A DNA stretch of 64,000 bases from the NCBI GenBank assembly GCA_022747635.1, contig JAKTNV010000192.1, positions 124,001 through 188,000 of the forward strand, in the 5' to 3' direction. Under the pieces are notes generated by a model. That model saw only the letters and a list, made by a program, of their open reading frames with translations, had not been told where the DNA came from and did not search any database. Shown piece after piece: positions 20,944-34,000 of the stretch; the first letter of the stretch is position 1; every line of letters begins with the position of its first letter. Position numbers and translations under genes: made by a program. The DNA is from Hetaerina americana. Lineage: Eukaryota; Arthropoda; Insecta; Odonata; Calopterygidae.

Positions 20944-22256
20944 CGTGGTCCGTTAAAAAAAACATCACGACCTTTGTGTTTTTTCAAAAATTAATTAATT
21001 ATTCAAGAATATCTATTTTGTCCCCTTCAAAGTAATCCCCATTACATATTATACACTTGTACCAACGTTGTTTATAATCCTCGAAGAAATTCAAAAAATC
21101 ATTTTTTTTTATGTTGTTCAGCTCCTCCCTCGATGAAGTCTTTATCTCGTCAATCGAAGCGTAGCGTCGTCCTTTCATGTGCCTATTCAGTTTCGGGAAC
21201 AAGAAAAAGTCACTGGGGGCCAGATCTGGGGAATACGGTGGCTGCGGCATCATTAGTGTGTTGTTTTTGGCCAAAAATTCGCGCACAAGTAACGATGTGT
21301 AAGCAGGGGCGTTGTCGTGGTTCAAAGGCCAATTTTTGTTCTTCCACAAATCCGGGAGTTTGTGGCGGATTTCTTCGCGCAAATTGCGCATTACTTGCAG
21401 ATTATATTCCTTATTTACCGATCTACCCTGTGGCAAGATCTCATGATGCACTACGCCCCTGCAATCGAAGAAAACTGTACGCAAATATTTCACATTCGAC
21501 CGAACTTTGCGCGCTTTTTTCGGCCTTGGCTCATGCTACAGCTTCCATTTGGATTTTTTAGCTCTAGTTTCCACGTCATAACCATAAACCCATGATTGGT
21601 CGCCGGTTATGACCCTCTGGAGCAAATTTGGGTCGTCGCGGATCTCATTAGCAATGTTGATGCGTTGCTGTTTTTGATCGAAATGGAGCAATTTTGGTAT
21701 TAATTTCGTGGCGACCCGTGTCATGCCCAAATCATAGGTAAAAATCGAATGGCACAAGCCAATCAATATGTTTAGGTCCTGAACAACCTCTACCGGTGAT
21801 TCGACGATTGGCCAATACTATCTTCTTCACTTCATCAATGTTTTCGTCTGTTGTAGGCGTGCTCGGTTGTTCGTGCCGAACGATCTCTTGGTCGTTCACA
21901 TCTTCTCGGTCCTCTGAGAACATTTTGTACCACCGATAAACGTTGTTTTGGTCCAAAGTAGCTTCTCCATATACTACAGTCAACATTCTGAATGCGTCCG
22001 CGTACTTAATTTCGTTCTTTACACAAAATATGATACAGATTATTTGGTCAATTTTTTAGAACAGGCAAAATCAAGGACAAGCCGAAACACGCCCAAGCAA
22101 AACAGCTGTCAACAATTAACTGAACAATCAAAATGACCGAAATTTTCGGCATAAGTGAGAGACATAAGTACCAACATAATGTCACAAAAAATCGAAAATC
22201 AAATAAACGTAATCTGCGGAAATTCAAAATTCGCGATACTTTTTGAACAGACCTCG
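20944..22256 (-). mobile_element. Mariner transposon, decayed, TA flanked
   Basis: A 1,313-bp element with imperfect terminal inverted repeats (CGTGGTCCGTTAAAAA on the left, CGAGGTCTGTTCAAAA reading in from the right), flanked by TA at 20942-20943 and 22257-22258. The transposase is split over several minus-strand frames: N-terminal part at 21732-21986, middle at 21536-21766 with VITGDQSWVYGYD, and catalytic end at 20999-21493 with HDNAPA and SPDLAPSD. Spacing between the last two Asp is 34 residues, the mariner D,D34D signature. Frameshifts make it inactive. Confidence 0.92.
20999..21493 (-). pseudogene. Mariner transposase, C-terminal catalytic part
   Basis: A 164-codon frame with the second and third catalytic Asp in HDNAPA and LAPSD, the FFLFPKL block, and the C-terminal RWYKCI region with YFEGDKI. 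Upstream parts of the same protein lie in other frames at 21536-21766 and 21732-21986, so the gene is broken. Confidence 0.85.
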
Positions 22257-22774
22257 TACATAAATCCCTTCGAACGATTTATGGGTTCACGTTCCCTAAA
22301 TCTTATTGCTTTCTACACCTAAAAACGTTGCGAATAGATTACAGATGTTTGTATCGCTATTATACTGCAAGTATCTACTTCTGTGAATACGAGTGCTCGA
22401 AGACGTACGAAGTGATCACATGCAGAATGAAATTGGAAAGCACTCACGTGAAATTCAGACTCATCGCTGTCGGTACCACGGGCGTCCGATACTCAGAATT
22501 GATTCAAGTATGAATGTATCTATTATCTTGCGATATCACTCAATCTCGATAAGCCTATCATATGCTGGCTCTATCATGCCCCGGATTTCTTCGGCACTCT
22601 CATGCCCACTCTTAATCGATTTCTTCGCCAATTCTATTGAAGAACATTGTTCAACTCACGCGCCAAACTTATTCAATTAAGGAGACTAGGTATTTAAATG
22701 GCATTCTTTGCCTTTGGACACACACCGACCGCCAATTATATTACTTCCTTAAACTTTCCAAATTAAATATTTCC
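22257..22774. other. No recognisable feature
   Basis: Frames here are short and show no family motif. Nothing supported. Confidence 0.4.
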
Positions 22775-23035
22775 GTGGAAAAGGACGTTCTCTCTTTCGA
22801 ATGATGGATTTCCAAGGATTAGTTTAATTTCTCTAAACAGTGTGGCGAACACGTACTAAGTTGTAAAGTTTTTAACCGTACTTCCCGCTATTTGTGGAAC
22901 AGCTTGTTGTTCTACTATGTATCATCGTTTACTGGAGCACAAGAACAGTCTCCTCCAGGGTGATATAACTTTCAAAATTTGAATTGAAAGAAGCAGTGGC
23001 TTCATTCCGGGGCCTTCTTCTCTTTATCTTCGATT
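22775..23035 (+). repeat. Dispersed repeat, copy A
   Basis: About 260 bp that recurs in reverse orientation at about 38275-38545. Shared blocks include CTAAACAGTGTGGCGA, CTTCCCGCTATTTGTGG and CAGTGGCTTCATTC. No protein is recognisable in either copy. The copies differ by scattered substitutions and small indels, so it is an old dispersed element of unknown class. Confidence 0.8.
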
Positions 23036-23785
23036 ACTCACCCCTCCCCCTTACTCTTATACGTCACTCCAGTTGAGAGGGCTTGTTGCCCGCAACTGTA
23101 TACCTCAGCTTTCCAGCCCATTTCCCATTGGTGAGAGTTATCCAATATCATCTTTCGTAAGATTTTGCGACTCGTTCCGGTAGTATGTATCAAAGGCATT
23201 GATAGGCTCCCGAATCCCAATGACTAATTCGCTGCGTAAGCTGACAGATCGGAGTGTCACTGAATGGATGAAATCAACTCGACTCTGTGAATCTCCAGAA
23301 TAAGCTCCCTCGTCGCGATAGGAAGTAGGATCCAGGAGTGAGAGGGTGCGGAAGGGAGCGGCAAACCCACGCCCTCTTTCTCCCGACGGAAAGCTTTCGG
23401 TTCCCTGACTCGTCGTACACATTCGGCGATAGCGATTCGAAGGATCCCGCGCCAATTCTGCGTCCGACTGTGTGGAGACGACGCCCAAAGCTGTGAGCTT
23501 CGCGAAAACTAATTTCAAGTTTCTCTTAGCAAGCTATTCTATGGTGAGGACGGATTCGACGCTATGTGTATATGTGAGTGCTATTTCATACTTAAGCTTT
23601 CGTGGGAATATCGGGAAGTGATGGGTAACATATGGAAATGGTTGAAATGGTGAAATATGTGAAATGAGATAGTCTCCGAGTGAATAAAGAGGACTATTAG
23701 CGTGAATTTCAACCAAAATGCACGGTGCAAGTAATCCAGGAGGTTACATTTCAAAAGAAATAGTGACATCAAGCACAACTAAACA
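23036..23785. other. Unassigned region
   Basis: 23,130-23,520 is less AT-rich than its surroundings and holds a 126-codon minus-strand frame (23138-23518) without a recognisable family. I do not support it as a gene. Confidence 0.35.
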
Positions 23786-23937
23786 ATTAATTGAAAATTC
23801 GCAATTTTCCACAAAATAAAATTTAATGCGACCGGTTTCAATGTAAATACTTTATCGTCAGATGACGATGAGGTAGTTCCATTGAAACCGGTCGCATTAA
23901 ATTTTATTTTGTGGAAAATTGCGAATTTTCAATTAAT
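23786..23937. repeat. Foldback element with perfect 58-bp arms
   Basis: Arms 23786-23843 and 23880-23937 are perfect inverted copies, separated by a 36-bp loop. The loop itself holds a small perfect hairpin (ATCGTCA, GA, TGACGAT; 23854-23869). Next to the loop the arms end in GACCGGTTTCAATG. The right flank carries ATTCCACCATATCACGCC, a motif with relatives beside other hairpins in this window. Confidence 0.92.
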
Positions 23938-24185
23938 CATAATATTCCACCATATCACGCCTGAAACGTCTCTTTTTACAACTAAGCAAGACCACCTTCA
24001 AATAACCCCACCCAATGCAACACACACCACAAAACAAGCACATCATGACACTAAATGAGCAAGTACCACTAAAACAAAACCACCTTCCTTCGGATGTACG
24101 ATAATTTCCTTATGTAATGATTTCCTCAGAGAGTTTGGGCATTTTTCTAACTGTACGTAAAATAAAAGCAGTTCCGTCTCCATCA

Positions 24186-26370
24186 CTACAACCTTGACGT
24201 GGAGGAAGTGCTTGTGAGCCCCGATGACCCCTTGACCTGTGCTGGGGGGGAGCAGCAATATTTGTCCAAGGTGAGGTCACTCATTCCTGATAGTTTGAAT
24301 GGTAGAAGACATGCAGACGGTAGTTCGCGAAGCTGCAGGGCGTGTGCAAAGGCGACTGAACCCATTAGGACGGCCTTTTTGTGACGGTGTCACATTAGAA
24401 ACACCACTGAGGAAGGCCTTTGGACCCCACCTTAATTATTATCAACCAATGATGGACGGGATTATTAGAATGAGTCCTGGCAACTAAGGGGCTCGGCCCC
24501 AGGACTCATTCCAAGGACAGGACTGTTTCATGCCCGGCAGCGGGAGAGGTAAGGCTCCCGTGGTCCTCATCCCACGCCTTCTTGCGGAACAAAAGAGACA
24601 GCGATGACTAAAAGGACCAAACTAGTTGGAATAGGGACTTGAAATGTTAGATCAATGTTAAGCACAGGAAAATTAGAAAATAAAAACCAAGAGATTGAGG
24701 GAGGATACATGATGTTTTGTGGCTGGGCGAGGTGAGATGGAATAATAACGGCGATTACTGGAGCTGTAGATGCAGGGTAAAATACTGCAGAAGGGAAGAG
24801 AGCCAGCGAGGGATGGGAATAATACTGGATAAAAAGGTAGGAAGAAGTGTAGTGAACATCGAGCAAGAGAATGATTCATCATTATAAATTATTATAACTA
24901 GAAGTAAAAGCTGAGCCACCGAATTTGCTCGTTGTTCAGGTCTGCGTATACTCGTACATGCCATGAAGCAATCGTAGGTAGGAAGAAGTCGATAGGGTAT
25001 ACGATCAGCTAGGGTACATAATCATGGGTATTCTTGAAGGGAAAATTTGTAGTGACGGGAGATTGTAAAGCTGCGGTTAACTAGGTAAGGATGGAGACGG
25101 AAGGGAAAAAATCTCCGGGTATTCCGGAAGATGTCAGTGGGTCTCAAACTGTGATGAATTCGCACTCTTTCCCGGGAGCGAATGTGGACTCAAATAATTA
25201 TTGATTAACAATGAGGTGTAACGTCTGTTTAAAAAAAACAGGGAAGATCGTTTGGGACATTGAATGTATCATATATTCACCGATGCTATAAGAAAGGAGT
25301 ATCAACAGGCTGTAGAGAAAATCATTTGTGAGAAAAGGGAGCGGGTACCATAGGAGGAAAATGGGAGAATGCTAAAAAAGGGATATCAAAAGCCGCAAAG
25401 GACACTATAGGAACTGTCAATAGGAAAAGAACAAGGTACTCATAGATCACGGTTGAGATGATTAGAAAGATGCACATGAGAAGGAAATGGAAGAGTGAAA
25501 ACACGGAGTTAGGTAGAAGGAGGAATAAAGAAGTAAACAATCAATTGCATCGGGAAAAAAATGGAGAAAAAAACGCGACGGAAGACGAAGTGGGAGGATA
25601 TGGAAAGTTCACAAAGGATGGGTGAAATTGATGGGCGTAACAGGAAGAAGAAAGCACCACCAGGAAGTAACAAAGTAAAATCGTTGCAAACAGCCGAAGA
25701 TAAGTCCGGAAATATTAAGTTAACTAAAAAAGATTCAAGAGAGATGGAAGGAATGCATAAAGCCGTGCAGACATTATGCATGGAAGGAATGTACGTCGTA
25801 AAGACATTACACCCGCAAACCTAGATAAAGAAAAAAGAATATGACGTCATTAAGGATAGTTATGGTCCAGACAAATCTGATGGCAAGATAGAAAGGGCAT
25901 TTAAAGGAATTGAAATCAAATTAGGCTGTGGGAGTAGACAACCTTCCCGCAGAAATACATAAGGTTTAGGGGAGCGTGGAAGGACGAATTTTAATGGATG
26001 ATTGTGGCATTAAGGAAGGCAAACTTTGATCGGAAGGTTTCATCACATCAGTATTAGATCCCATTCCAGAAAAGGTGAGGCAGCCATGTGTGAGGACTAC
26101 AGAACAATAAGTTTGGCTTTCCAAGCAGCCTTTCTCAAGAGTATCAATAATAGAACAGAGAGAAGGGAAAATGAATACTAAGGGAATGATGACCAGTTTG
26201 AATTTAGGAGGAGGCGAGGAACATGTGATACCATAGAAGTAATGAGATCAATAGTAGAGAGGAACATAAAAACTATCAGTATATATTTGTTTATTTCATG
26301 AATACCGAGAAGGAGTTTGATAGAGTAGATTAGGTGGAAGTAATGAATGTGTTGCATAAAATTGGAGTAC
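24186..26370 (+). mobile_element. Decayed LINE, 5' leader to RT
   Basis: Starts with the LINE leader (TACAACCTTGACGTGG; GACGGTGTCACATTAG; GAGGAAGGC). An endonuclease region with many stops follows, then a linker near 25.3-25.9 kb homologous to 51.1-51.65 kb. Last come RT remnants near 26.2-26.35 kb: CAGTTTGAATTTAGGAGGAG (QFEFRRR) and GAATACCGAGAAGGAGTTTG (the AFDRV region). No usable frame remains. Frames such as 25561-25824 are linker remnants. Confidence 0.75.
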
Positions 26371-26374
26371 ATTA

Positions 26375-27660
26375 CTGCTGTTATATTCCTATCCCCATTT
26401 CTTCTCATATTCATTGAACAGCACAGGTGATAATGGACACCCATATCATACCCCTCTCCTTTAACACTGCCCATCCAGACTCTCCATCTGCCACTCACAC
26501 CTGTGCAGTCTGTGATGTATAAAGAGTGAGCATTTTTCTGTTATCCTTCCAGTCTACTTCTATTTCCAGCACCACAATTATTAATTCTACCATATAAAGC
26601 CATTCAAATCAATTTATGATATCAAATACCTTCTCAAAATCAGGGAAACAAACAAATAGATCCTGATTGTGCCTATGTTCCTCTCTACAAATGACCTCAT
26701 TACTGGAGACATATTTCATTATGGCACTGCATCTTCCTATCCCATGCTATAATAAAAACTAATCTTCCTATACATAATCATTAGCCCTCCTGTACATCCT
26801 TTTATTAATGATCCTGAGAACCACTTTAACAAGAAGCAAAATCAAGCTTATTGTTATGTAGTCCTCACTTAGGACTGCATTTCTCTTTCTTGGAATAGGA
26901 AATAACACTGAACTGACATCTTCTGACCAAATCCTACCTCATAAATGCTAATAATTAAACCATAAAAACTTTTCTTTTCACATTTTCCCAGACCCTTAAA
27001 TGGTTCTTGCCAAATTAGTCCATCCAAGAAACTTAAATTGACTTCAATTTCATTATTGCCCTTTCTATCACATATCAAACATACCTGAACCAAACTTATC
27101 CCTATCAATATAATGTTCTCTTCCCATCAGGGAAAATGCTGGCATAATATCTATACTATCTATTCTTGCCATTTCACTATTTTGGTCCAATAAAAAATTG
27201 TCTTGCTAGATCTTTAATGGTGTGCGTTGATATCTCTTCCTACGATCCGCACAGCATATTTCTCCCTTCCTTAATAAAGTTTTCATTGACTTAAAAGACT
27301 TTGCACTGCATCTTCCTACATGCTTCTCTCTCCCTATTAGTTACCCGCCTCAGTTTATTATTTGTCATTCATTGTGTAGGTCCTTCTGCCCAAGTGTGTG
27401 TTTACATCTTTTCATATTCTTCTTTAGCCTATCTTCCAAATAATCTCATTGATAGCATATGGTTTCTTATTCATTTTCTAATTTACTATTCCTACAGTCT
27501 TACTTACAGCTTTATATATCTCATCTTTGCTATGCTTTCATTTCTCTTCTCCTGAACAATTTTCCCTGCATTCACTCATAATTTTTTCCTACTACTTCCA
27601 GGTACTCCTTTCTTTTTGTTCCAGTTAATGCTCCTCATTTTGCTTCCCTTTTTTATCCTC
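26375..27660 (-). mobile_element. Decayed LINE RT fragment facing the previous one
   Basis: Minus-strand remnants of the RT (the VRQGCPLSPLLFN block near 26,420-26,460 and the GTRDAI.VMRS block near 26,700) and of the linker further right. The element is inverted relative to the one ending at 26370 and meets it within the RT domain. Heavily mutated. Confidence 0.65.
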
Positions 27661-27761
27661 GAGTAATTTTTATTGTTTATCCTTGTTGAACTTTTAGAAA
27701 AGAAAACATTTATACTATGCCTAGGATCATCACCATCTTGCCAATGACTACTAACTATTGT

Positions 27762-27846
27762 CCATTACTAAAAAAGAAAGAAAGACTCGTACTTTTCCAC
27801 AGATTTTGTGGAAAAGTACGTGTCTTTCTTTCTTTTTTAGTAATGG
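27762..27846. repeat. 40-bp-arm hairpin
   Basis: Arms 27762-27801 and 27807-27846 are inverted copies with one mismatch, around a 5-bp loop. The core is CTTTTCCACA / TGTGGAAAAG. The right flank has CTTCCACGAAGTGAAGCC, related to motifs beside the hairpins at 23.8 and 41.5 kb. Confidence 0.9.
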
Positions 27847-28112
27847 ATATTAAATACTTCCACGAAGTGAAGCCTGAAACAATAGAATATACTAATTATT
27901 GTGTTTCTTCTCCACTATTCCTTAACTTGACTACTAACTATTAAGTAGATTTTTAATACAGCTTTAGGTCATTATTAATTTTAAATTGTCAGTAAAAATT
28001 CAAAAGTTTCCTCTTTCTGTTTCGAAATGCCTACTTTTGTCGACTTTGAATTGGTTTCATTTTTATTTTTCCACTTAATACATGTAAACTTCAAAATATT
28101 CTTTTCCTCTAG

Positions 28113-28366
28113 GGGGATACCTATCAAGAAGGCGCCAGTGTTCCAGCAGGCAACATTATCAGCAGCTATTACCAAGCTACCAGTGGGTTGATGCCGGGGG
28201 CCATTTGCCCTTAGGAGCAGTGAGGGGTGGGAAGGACTCGATCCATTTAACCTATGTGGGCCGAGCATACCATAATAGGGACCTCATTCCAGGAAAAGTG
28301 ATTTCCAGTAGCAAGTATTGCATTGTGGTATACAGAGGGAGAGAGTATGTCAAAAAAAATTATGAA
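28113..28366 (+). CDS. DM9 gene 1, first recognised exon
   Basis: Acceptor CTTTTCCTCTAG before 28113, donor GTAAGT after 28366. Frame: the first two bases complete a codon, then 84 codons including WVDAGGHLPLGAVRGG, TYVGRAYHNRD and LIPGKV, ending in NYE. The first ~28 codons before YQWVDA are less certain, because a second frame is also open there. Confidence 0.8.
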
Positions 28367-30965
28367 GTAAGTAAGCCCTCCTTTTTAATATTTTAACAAA
28401 AAACTCAATTCTCTTCATCAATTGAACATATTACTTACTTACCATTGGTGTCAGAGAATTTTGATTCCATACATGCTGAGGCTGATATGTGTAAAAACGT
28501 ACCTAGGCAAGGGGATTTGTTCTGAAGTCCTAATGCGAACTTGGAGAGAATTTTCTAAAATTTAAGTCTGCTGATTAGCATATAACCATTGAATACTGAT
28601 ATACTATATTCAATATGAAAGGAACTGAATAATGTTCCATGATATGGAATTTTACCATCTAAGCACTGTTTATATGAGAATATTTGTAATACTTTACCAT
28701 GTTTCTGTCAAAGCGATTGGACACATGATTGAGTTACTGAACCTTGGAATGAAATGATTGATTTTTACACTTTCAGAAGAAAGAAACATTTTTCTTTGGT
28801 AACCATCATCAACGTATATATTTGTATTTCAAATAAATGTTATGATTTGTTGATATCTGGTGATGCATAGATGATACCAGGGTTTTTAGTTTATTCCTGT
28901 GTTGTTTCATTTGGCTTCAGTCAGCATCTTTGGTTTCAGTCAGCATCTTCAAGTACAAAGTGTTTTTCACTGATATTTGGCTGTTATATATAGCATCCTC
29001 TGTTGTTTCAACTCTTCCTATGGCCTCACAAGTCTACCTTGGAACATTTCTATTATATTCAGTGATTACATTGGCTTATTTAAAATTCATGGTGCATGCT
29101 GGTGAACATAATAAATGTTCTACAACAGCTGAAATCAGAAACTATTCTTCCATCCTTGGTCACTCTATCATACTCTTAAAATTGGCATCTGAGCGATCTT
29201 AGAAGTTTGCACAATGTAAGTTTTCTTGCAATTGCAATAGACTTCATTCACTCATTCCATTGTATAAATTATTTGGAGCCAGTGTTTTCCCATCCACAAG
29301 AGGCCAGTTGCCTTAGTGACTCTCTATCAGCCAGATGGTAAATATGGAAGTAATCCAAAAATCTTGGTTTCATCTGATGACATCACATATTTGGCAAACC
29401 ACGTAAAGGGTCTCTGGACTAACTATATTGTTTCTTTATCTATTTATTATGTCACCAGGTACTTTGTGGTAATAACCTCGAGTGGTGGAACTGTAATCAT
29501 CCAATATTATGGGAGCCTGTCGTCGGAGGAAAATGTAGTCAAAGCGGAGAACTTCTCTACATTGGCCGTGTTCAGCAAAATGGCAGGCTTTCAATAGGAA
29601 AGGTCAGATTGATAATTTTAGTGGAGAATTTCATAAAATTCTAAATGATGTACATATTGTGCAGGTAAATGATATCATTGAATCATTGTAAAAAATCTTA
29701 CAGTAATATTTTTTTCCAAATATCAGCAACTAGTTCAGAATTACTCCCTGACATATAATCATATCCAAATACTGTCTGGTGGCATTTTTTTCACATCAAA
29801 AATACACTCTAATAATTAAATGATACATGTGTATGTGTGTGTGTATATACACACATAAGTTCCTCTTCATTTCGGTGCACTTCCTTCATCCCGGCAAACA
29901 TTCATATCCTTTTCCTGCCCTTTCCTCGTTTGCTTAACATTCTCCCCTCTATTACATTCTTCAACATCCCACTGCTGATCAATATGCTCTTCATGCATTT
30001 TTTCTGCCTCCATAGTCTATCCTCCTGCTTCAGTGACCATGTTTTTATGCTGTACATAACTATACTTCATAACAAAGTTTTTACGAGTCTTTTCTTAATA
30101 TCCTTACTCAACGTCCCTGTCATCAACTCCCTCCTTCTTGTGAAAGCCTCTTTGCATACTGCAATTCCGTTCCTTGTTTCCCTACTTATTTGACCATTTT
30201 GGTCCAAAACACGTCTGAGATAGGTAAACTGTTCTACCTCCTCTAGTTTTTGCCCACCTATTTAAATGTTAACATTGGCCTTCCTCTTTCTGAAAAACGC
30301 ATTATGGTTCTTTATTAAATATTGATTCTCATCCCGTATTTATTGCACTGAATTCACAATTCACTCAGCCATGCTTGCAGCCCCTTGGCTGACTGACAAA
30401 CTAAAGCTTGGTCATCAGCAAACCTAAGTGATTTTACGAATTCCCCGCCCACTTTCATTCCTATCTCCAGTCCTTCCCATGCCTCCTTAATCATTTCCTC
30501 TACATACAGGTTGAATAGCAATGGTGTTAAGGGACAACCCTGCCTTACACCTCTTCCTAACACTGCCCATCCGGACTCCCCGTTCCCCACCCGCACCTGA
30601 GCAGTCTGAGACATGTACAGGTTGCGGATTAGCCTCCTTTCCCTCCAATCTATTCCTATTTTCTGCAATATACTCATTAGTTTTTCCCAATTCACTCTAT
30701 CAAATGCTTTTTCGATATCTACGAAACAGGCAAATACCTCCTGGTTGTGTTCTATATTCCTCTTGATTAATAATCTCATTACTGCAATGGCATCACGTGT
30801 ACCTCTCCCCTTCCTAAACCCAAACTGATCATCCCGTAAGTAATCATTTGCCCTACTCTCTATCCTTTTGTTTATGATCTAGAGAACAACTTAAGCTGCG
30901 TGAGATATCAAACTTATTGTCCTGTAGTCCTCACATGATGTAGCCTTTATCTTTTTTGGAATAGG

Positions 30966-31040
<75 letters not shown>

Positions 31041-34000
31041 TCATAACTTGCAATCTTATTTTAGGTCCACCTTGACAGAGGGGTTTGCTACGTTTCATTC
31101 AATGGAAGGGTGTATGAATACACAGATTATGAACTCCTTATTTTAAGGTTAGTATTGCAGTGCTTTTTATATTTCATCAAATTTTTTGCATCTCTAATCC
31201 TTTTTTTGTTTGAATGAATTTTATTGCAACATGATACACCATGATATAGAATTCAAAACCTTTCCCAAAATCATTACAAGAAGCAATGACCATGAGCTTA
31301 TAATGAGAATGTTACAATTTCCTGAAACGGCACTTGGTATAGCTGCATGGTGGCCACATTTATGACCTGCTCTTGGGAAACTATGGGATACCTGTAGACA
31401 AATAAGCTAAACTGATGGAAAACTTCACTCTTCAGATTGACCGTTCAAGTTTTTTCTCCCATAAAATGTCTTCTGTTGTCTGTAATTTTAAACTTATTAC
31501 CACACAATAATTAATATATCAATCAATAACACTGGAGCTCAGAGACCAAAAGAGGCATTATAAAATGAAAATAGTGCTCAGAGAATTTCATTAAAGAAAT
31601 TAAGCTATCATAAGACTTTTTATTTAGATTATGCCAACACTGATGGGGAAAGATATGCATGATCATATGCTACGATAACCCTGAAGCTCATTGACTAGAA
31701 TATTAAAAATGTAAGTAAATGCTTCAAAAGACTTAAATCAAGAATTGGTACAAATAAAATATAAAATTTTACTCAAGGAAGTTATTATTTGGTAGTCCAG
31801 CAGTAGCACTGTTTAACAAGGCACAACTTGACATCCCACTTTACATCAAGCTATTCTTCAATGCCACATACTTCCTTTCTCCCTTCATTCCCTCCAACAT
31901 GCCTATACTATACCCATATAGTATACTATATCCCAACATCCCTACCCTGCTTGGCTAATGTTCTCCCCTCTATCGCAGTCTTAAGTACTTCATTGCCTCA
32001 AAATCCTCTGCATCCATCTTTCCTGCCTCCTTGGGGCCTCTTCCAAAAACTATCTCTCCTTCTCTGCCATGCATAGAACATTTTCGTCTGTTTTCCTTTC
32101 TATCCATTGTGTCTTTCTCCATACACTTATTTCACAAGACTCAAGATCTTCACCATCTTTCATCAGGAACCAAGTTCTCAAGCAGTACAACATCATCCTC
32201 CATACCAAAGTCTTTAATAATCTCTTCATAACATCCTTACTCAAAGTCCCAGTCATCAATATTCTCATTTTGGGAGATTCTTTCCCCGAAGCAAATCTTT
32301 TTCTTATATCTTTACTAGTTTGATCATCGGTTTGGTCCAAAGCACTTCCAAGACAGGTAAACCCTAGTTTTTGCCCTCCAGTTGTAGTATTTGATGTAGC
32401 ACGTTCTTGAAAATCTAGCAAAATTTTCTAAACTAAAATTGATTGTCATTCTCTGCTTATTACAAATTTTATAATGTGCTCAGCATAGATAGTCAGCCCT
32501 TGGCTGACTGGCTAGCAAATACTTCATCATTTGCAATCCTCACTGATTTTATGAATTCCTCATTAACTTTCATTCCTATCTCCAGTCATTCCCACCATGC
32601 CTCTTTCACCATTTCCTCTACATGTATGTTGAACAGTACAGGTGATAATGGACATCATCCCCCCATCCACTCTTGATAACACTGCCTATCCCTCCTCTAC
32701 ATCCACCACTCACACCTCAGCAATCTGAGACATGAACAGGTTGTGATTAAGCCTCTATTCCCTCCAACTACTCCCATTTTCTACAACATATTCATGTATT
32801 CTGGCAAATTGACTCCATCAAATGTCTCCTAAACATATTAAACAAATAATTAGATCCTGAATGCCACTCCTCTTTTTGAACCCAAAATGATCATCCTGGA
32901 GGTAATCATTTGCCTTCCTCTCTATCCTCTAACTGATGATCCAAAGTACCTCTTTTGCTGAATGAGCAATAAAATGTATCATTCCTTAGCCCTCATTTAT
33001 GGAAAGATTATATATAAATGCTATTTTCAAAGAGTGACCCAACAGCATTTCTTAATTACAGTATCTCATAAAAAAACTGTGAAAAAATGCAATATATGCC
33101 ATTTTATATTATGCATGAACTTTACGAATGACTAATTGTAACAGTGTTTTGCAATGAAAATTATTGTTTGATTATCCTTTTGTCTAACGTGTAGAGATGC
33201 ACCCAGGACAATATTATTCGATCCAAGAAGAGTACCCATTGACTCACCAATATATTGGATATCTCCTAAAATGAGATTGATACCTCAATGTGCATTTCTT
33301 GCCGGAAAAATGTCTCTTAAAAAACTTTATATTGGACGGAGTCATCATAAAGGTGACCTTCTACCAGGAGAAGTGAATTACGCCTGCAACTACTGCTACG
33401 TAAGCTGGGAAGGGAAAGCACATTCAAAGGCCAACTTTGAGGTAATCAATCCTAGTATGCATGTAAACTATTTCAGATACATTAACATATTTCACATTAA
33501 TGACGTCTTGTGATATTTGAGAAGAAATTATATGTAGTAGTACGAGGGTCATCCGGAAAGTAGTACCCGTTCGTGAAATAAAGACACAAAAGTAAATATT
33601 AACAAACATAAAAAATTTTATTTGAAAGACTTTAAACTACTTCTCAACATAATCTCCAAGCAAATTAAGGCATTTGTCATAACGTGTGACAAGTTTCTGT
33701 ATTCCTGCTGCATAGTCCTTCGCCGCCAGCTCATTGAGATACGCGAGGGACCCATCTTGCACAAATTTTTGCATAATGCAGATGGTGTTTAACAATTTCA
33801 TGAACAATTGTTCGAGAAACATTGGGAAAATGCTCACAGATGTCATCAATTGTGACGCGCCGATCGTTCCTCACGAATTCGTCAACTGAGCTCACCAGTT
33901 GGTCTGTAATGACAGACGGTCTCCCCGAACGCTCATCGTCGTGTGTGTTCCCCCTCCCCATGTTGAAGTTGCGACACCACCGCCGAACAGACGACTCGTC

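Noticed and set aside
23138..23518. 126-codon minus-strand frame as a gene
   Set aside because: No recognisable domain, mixed low-complexity composition, and no supporting splice or promoter signal.
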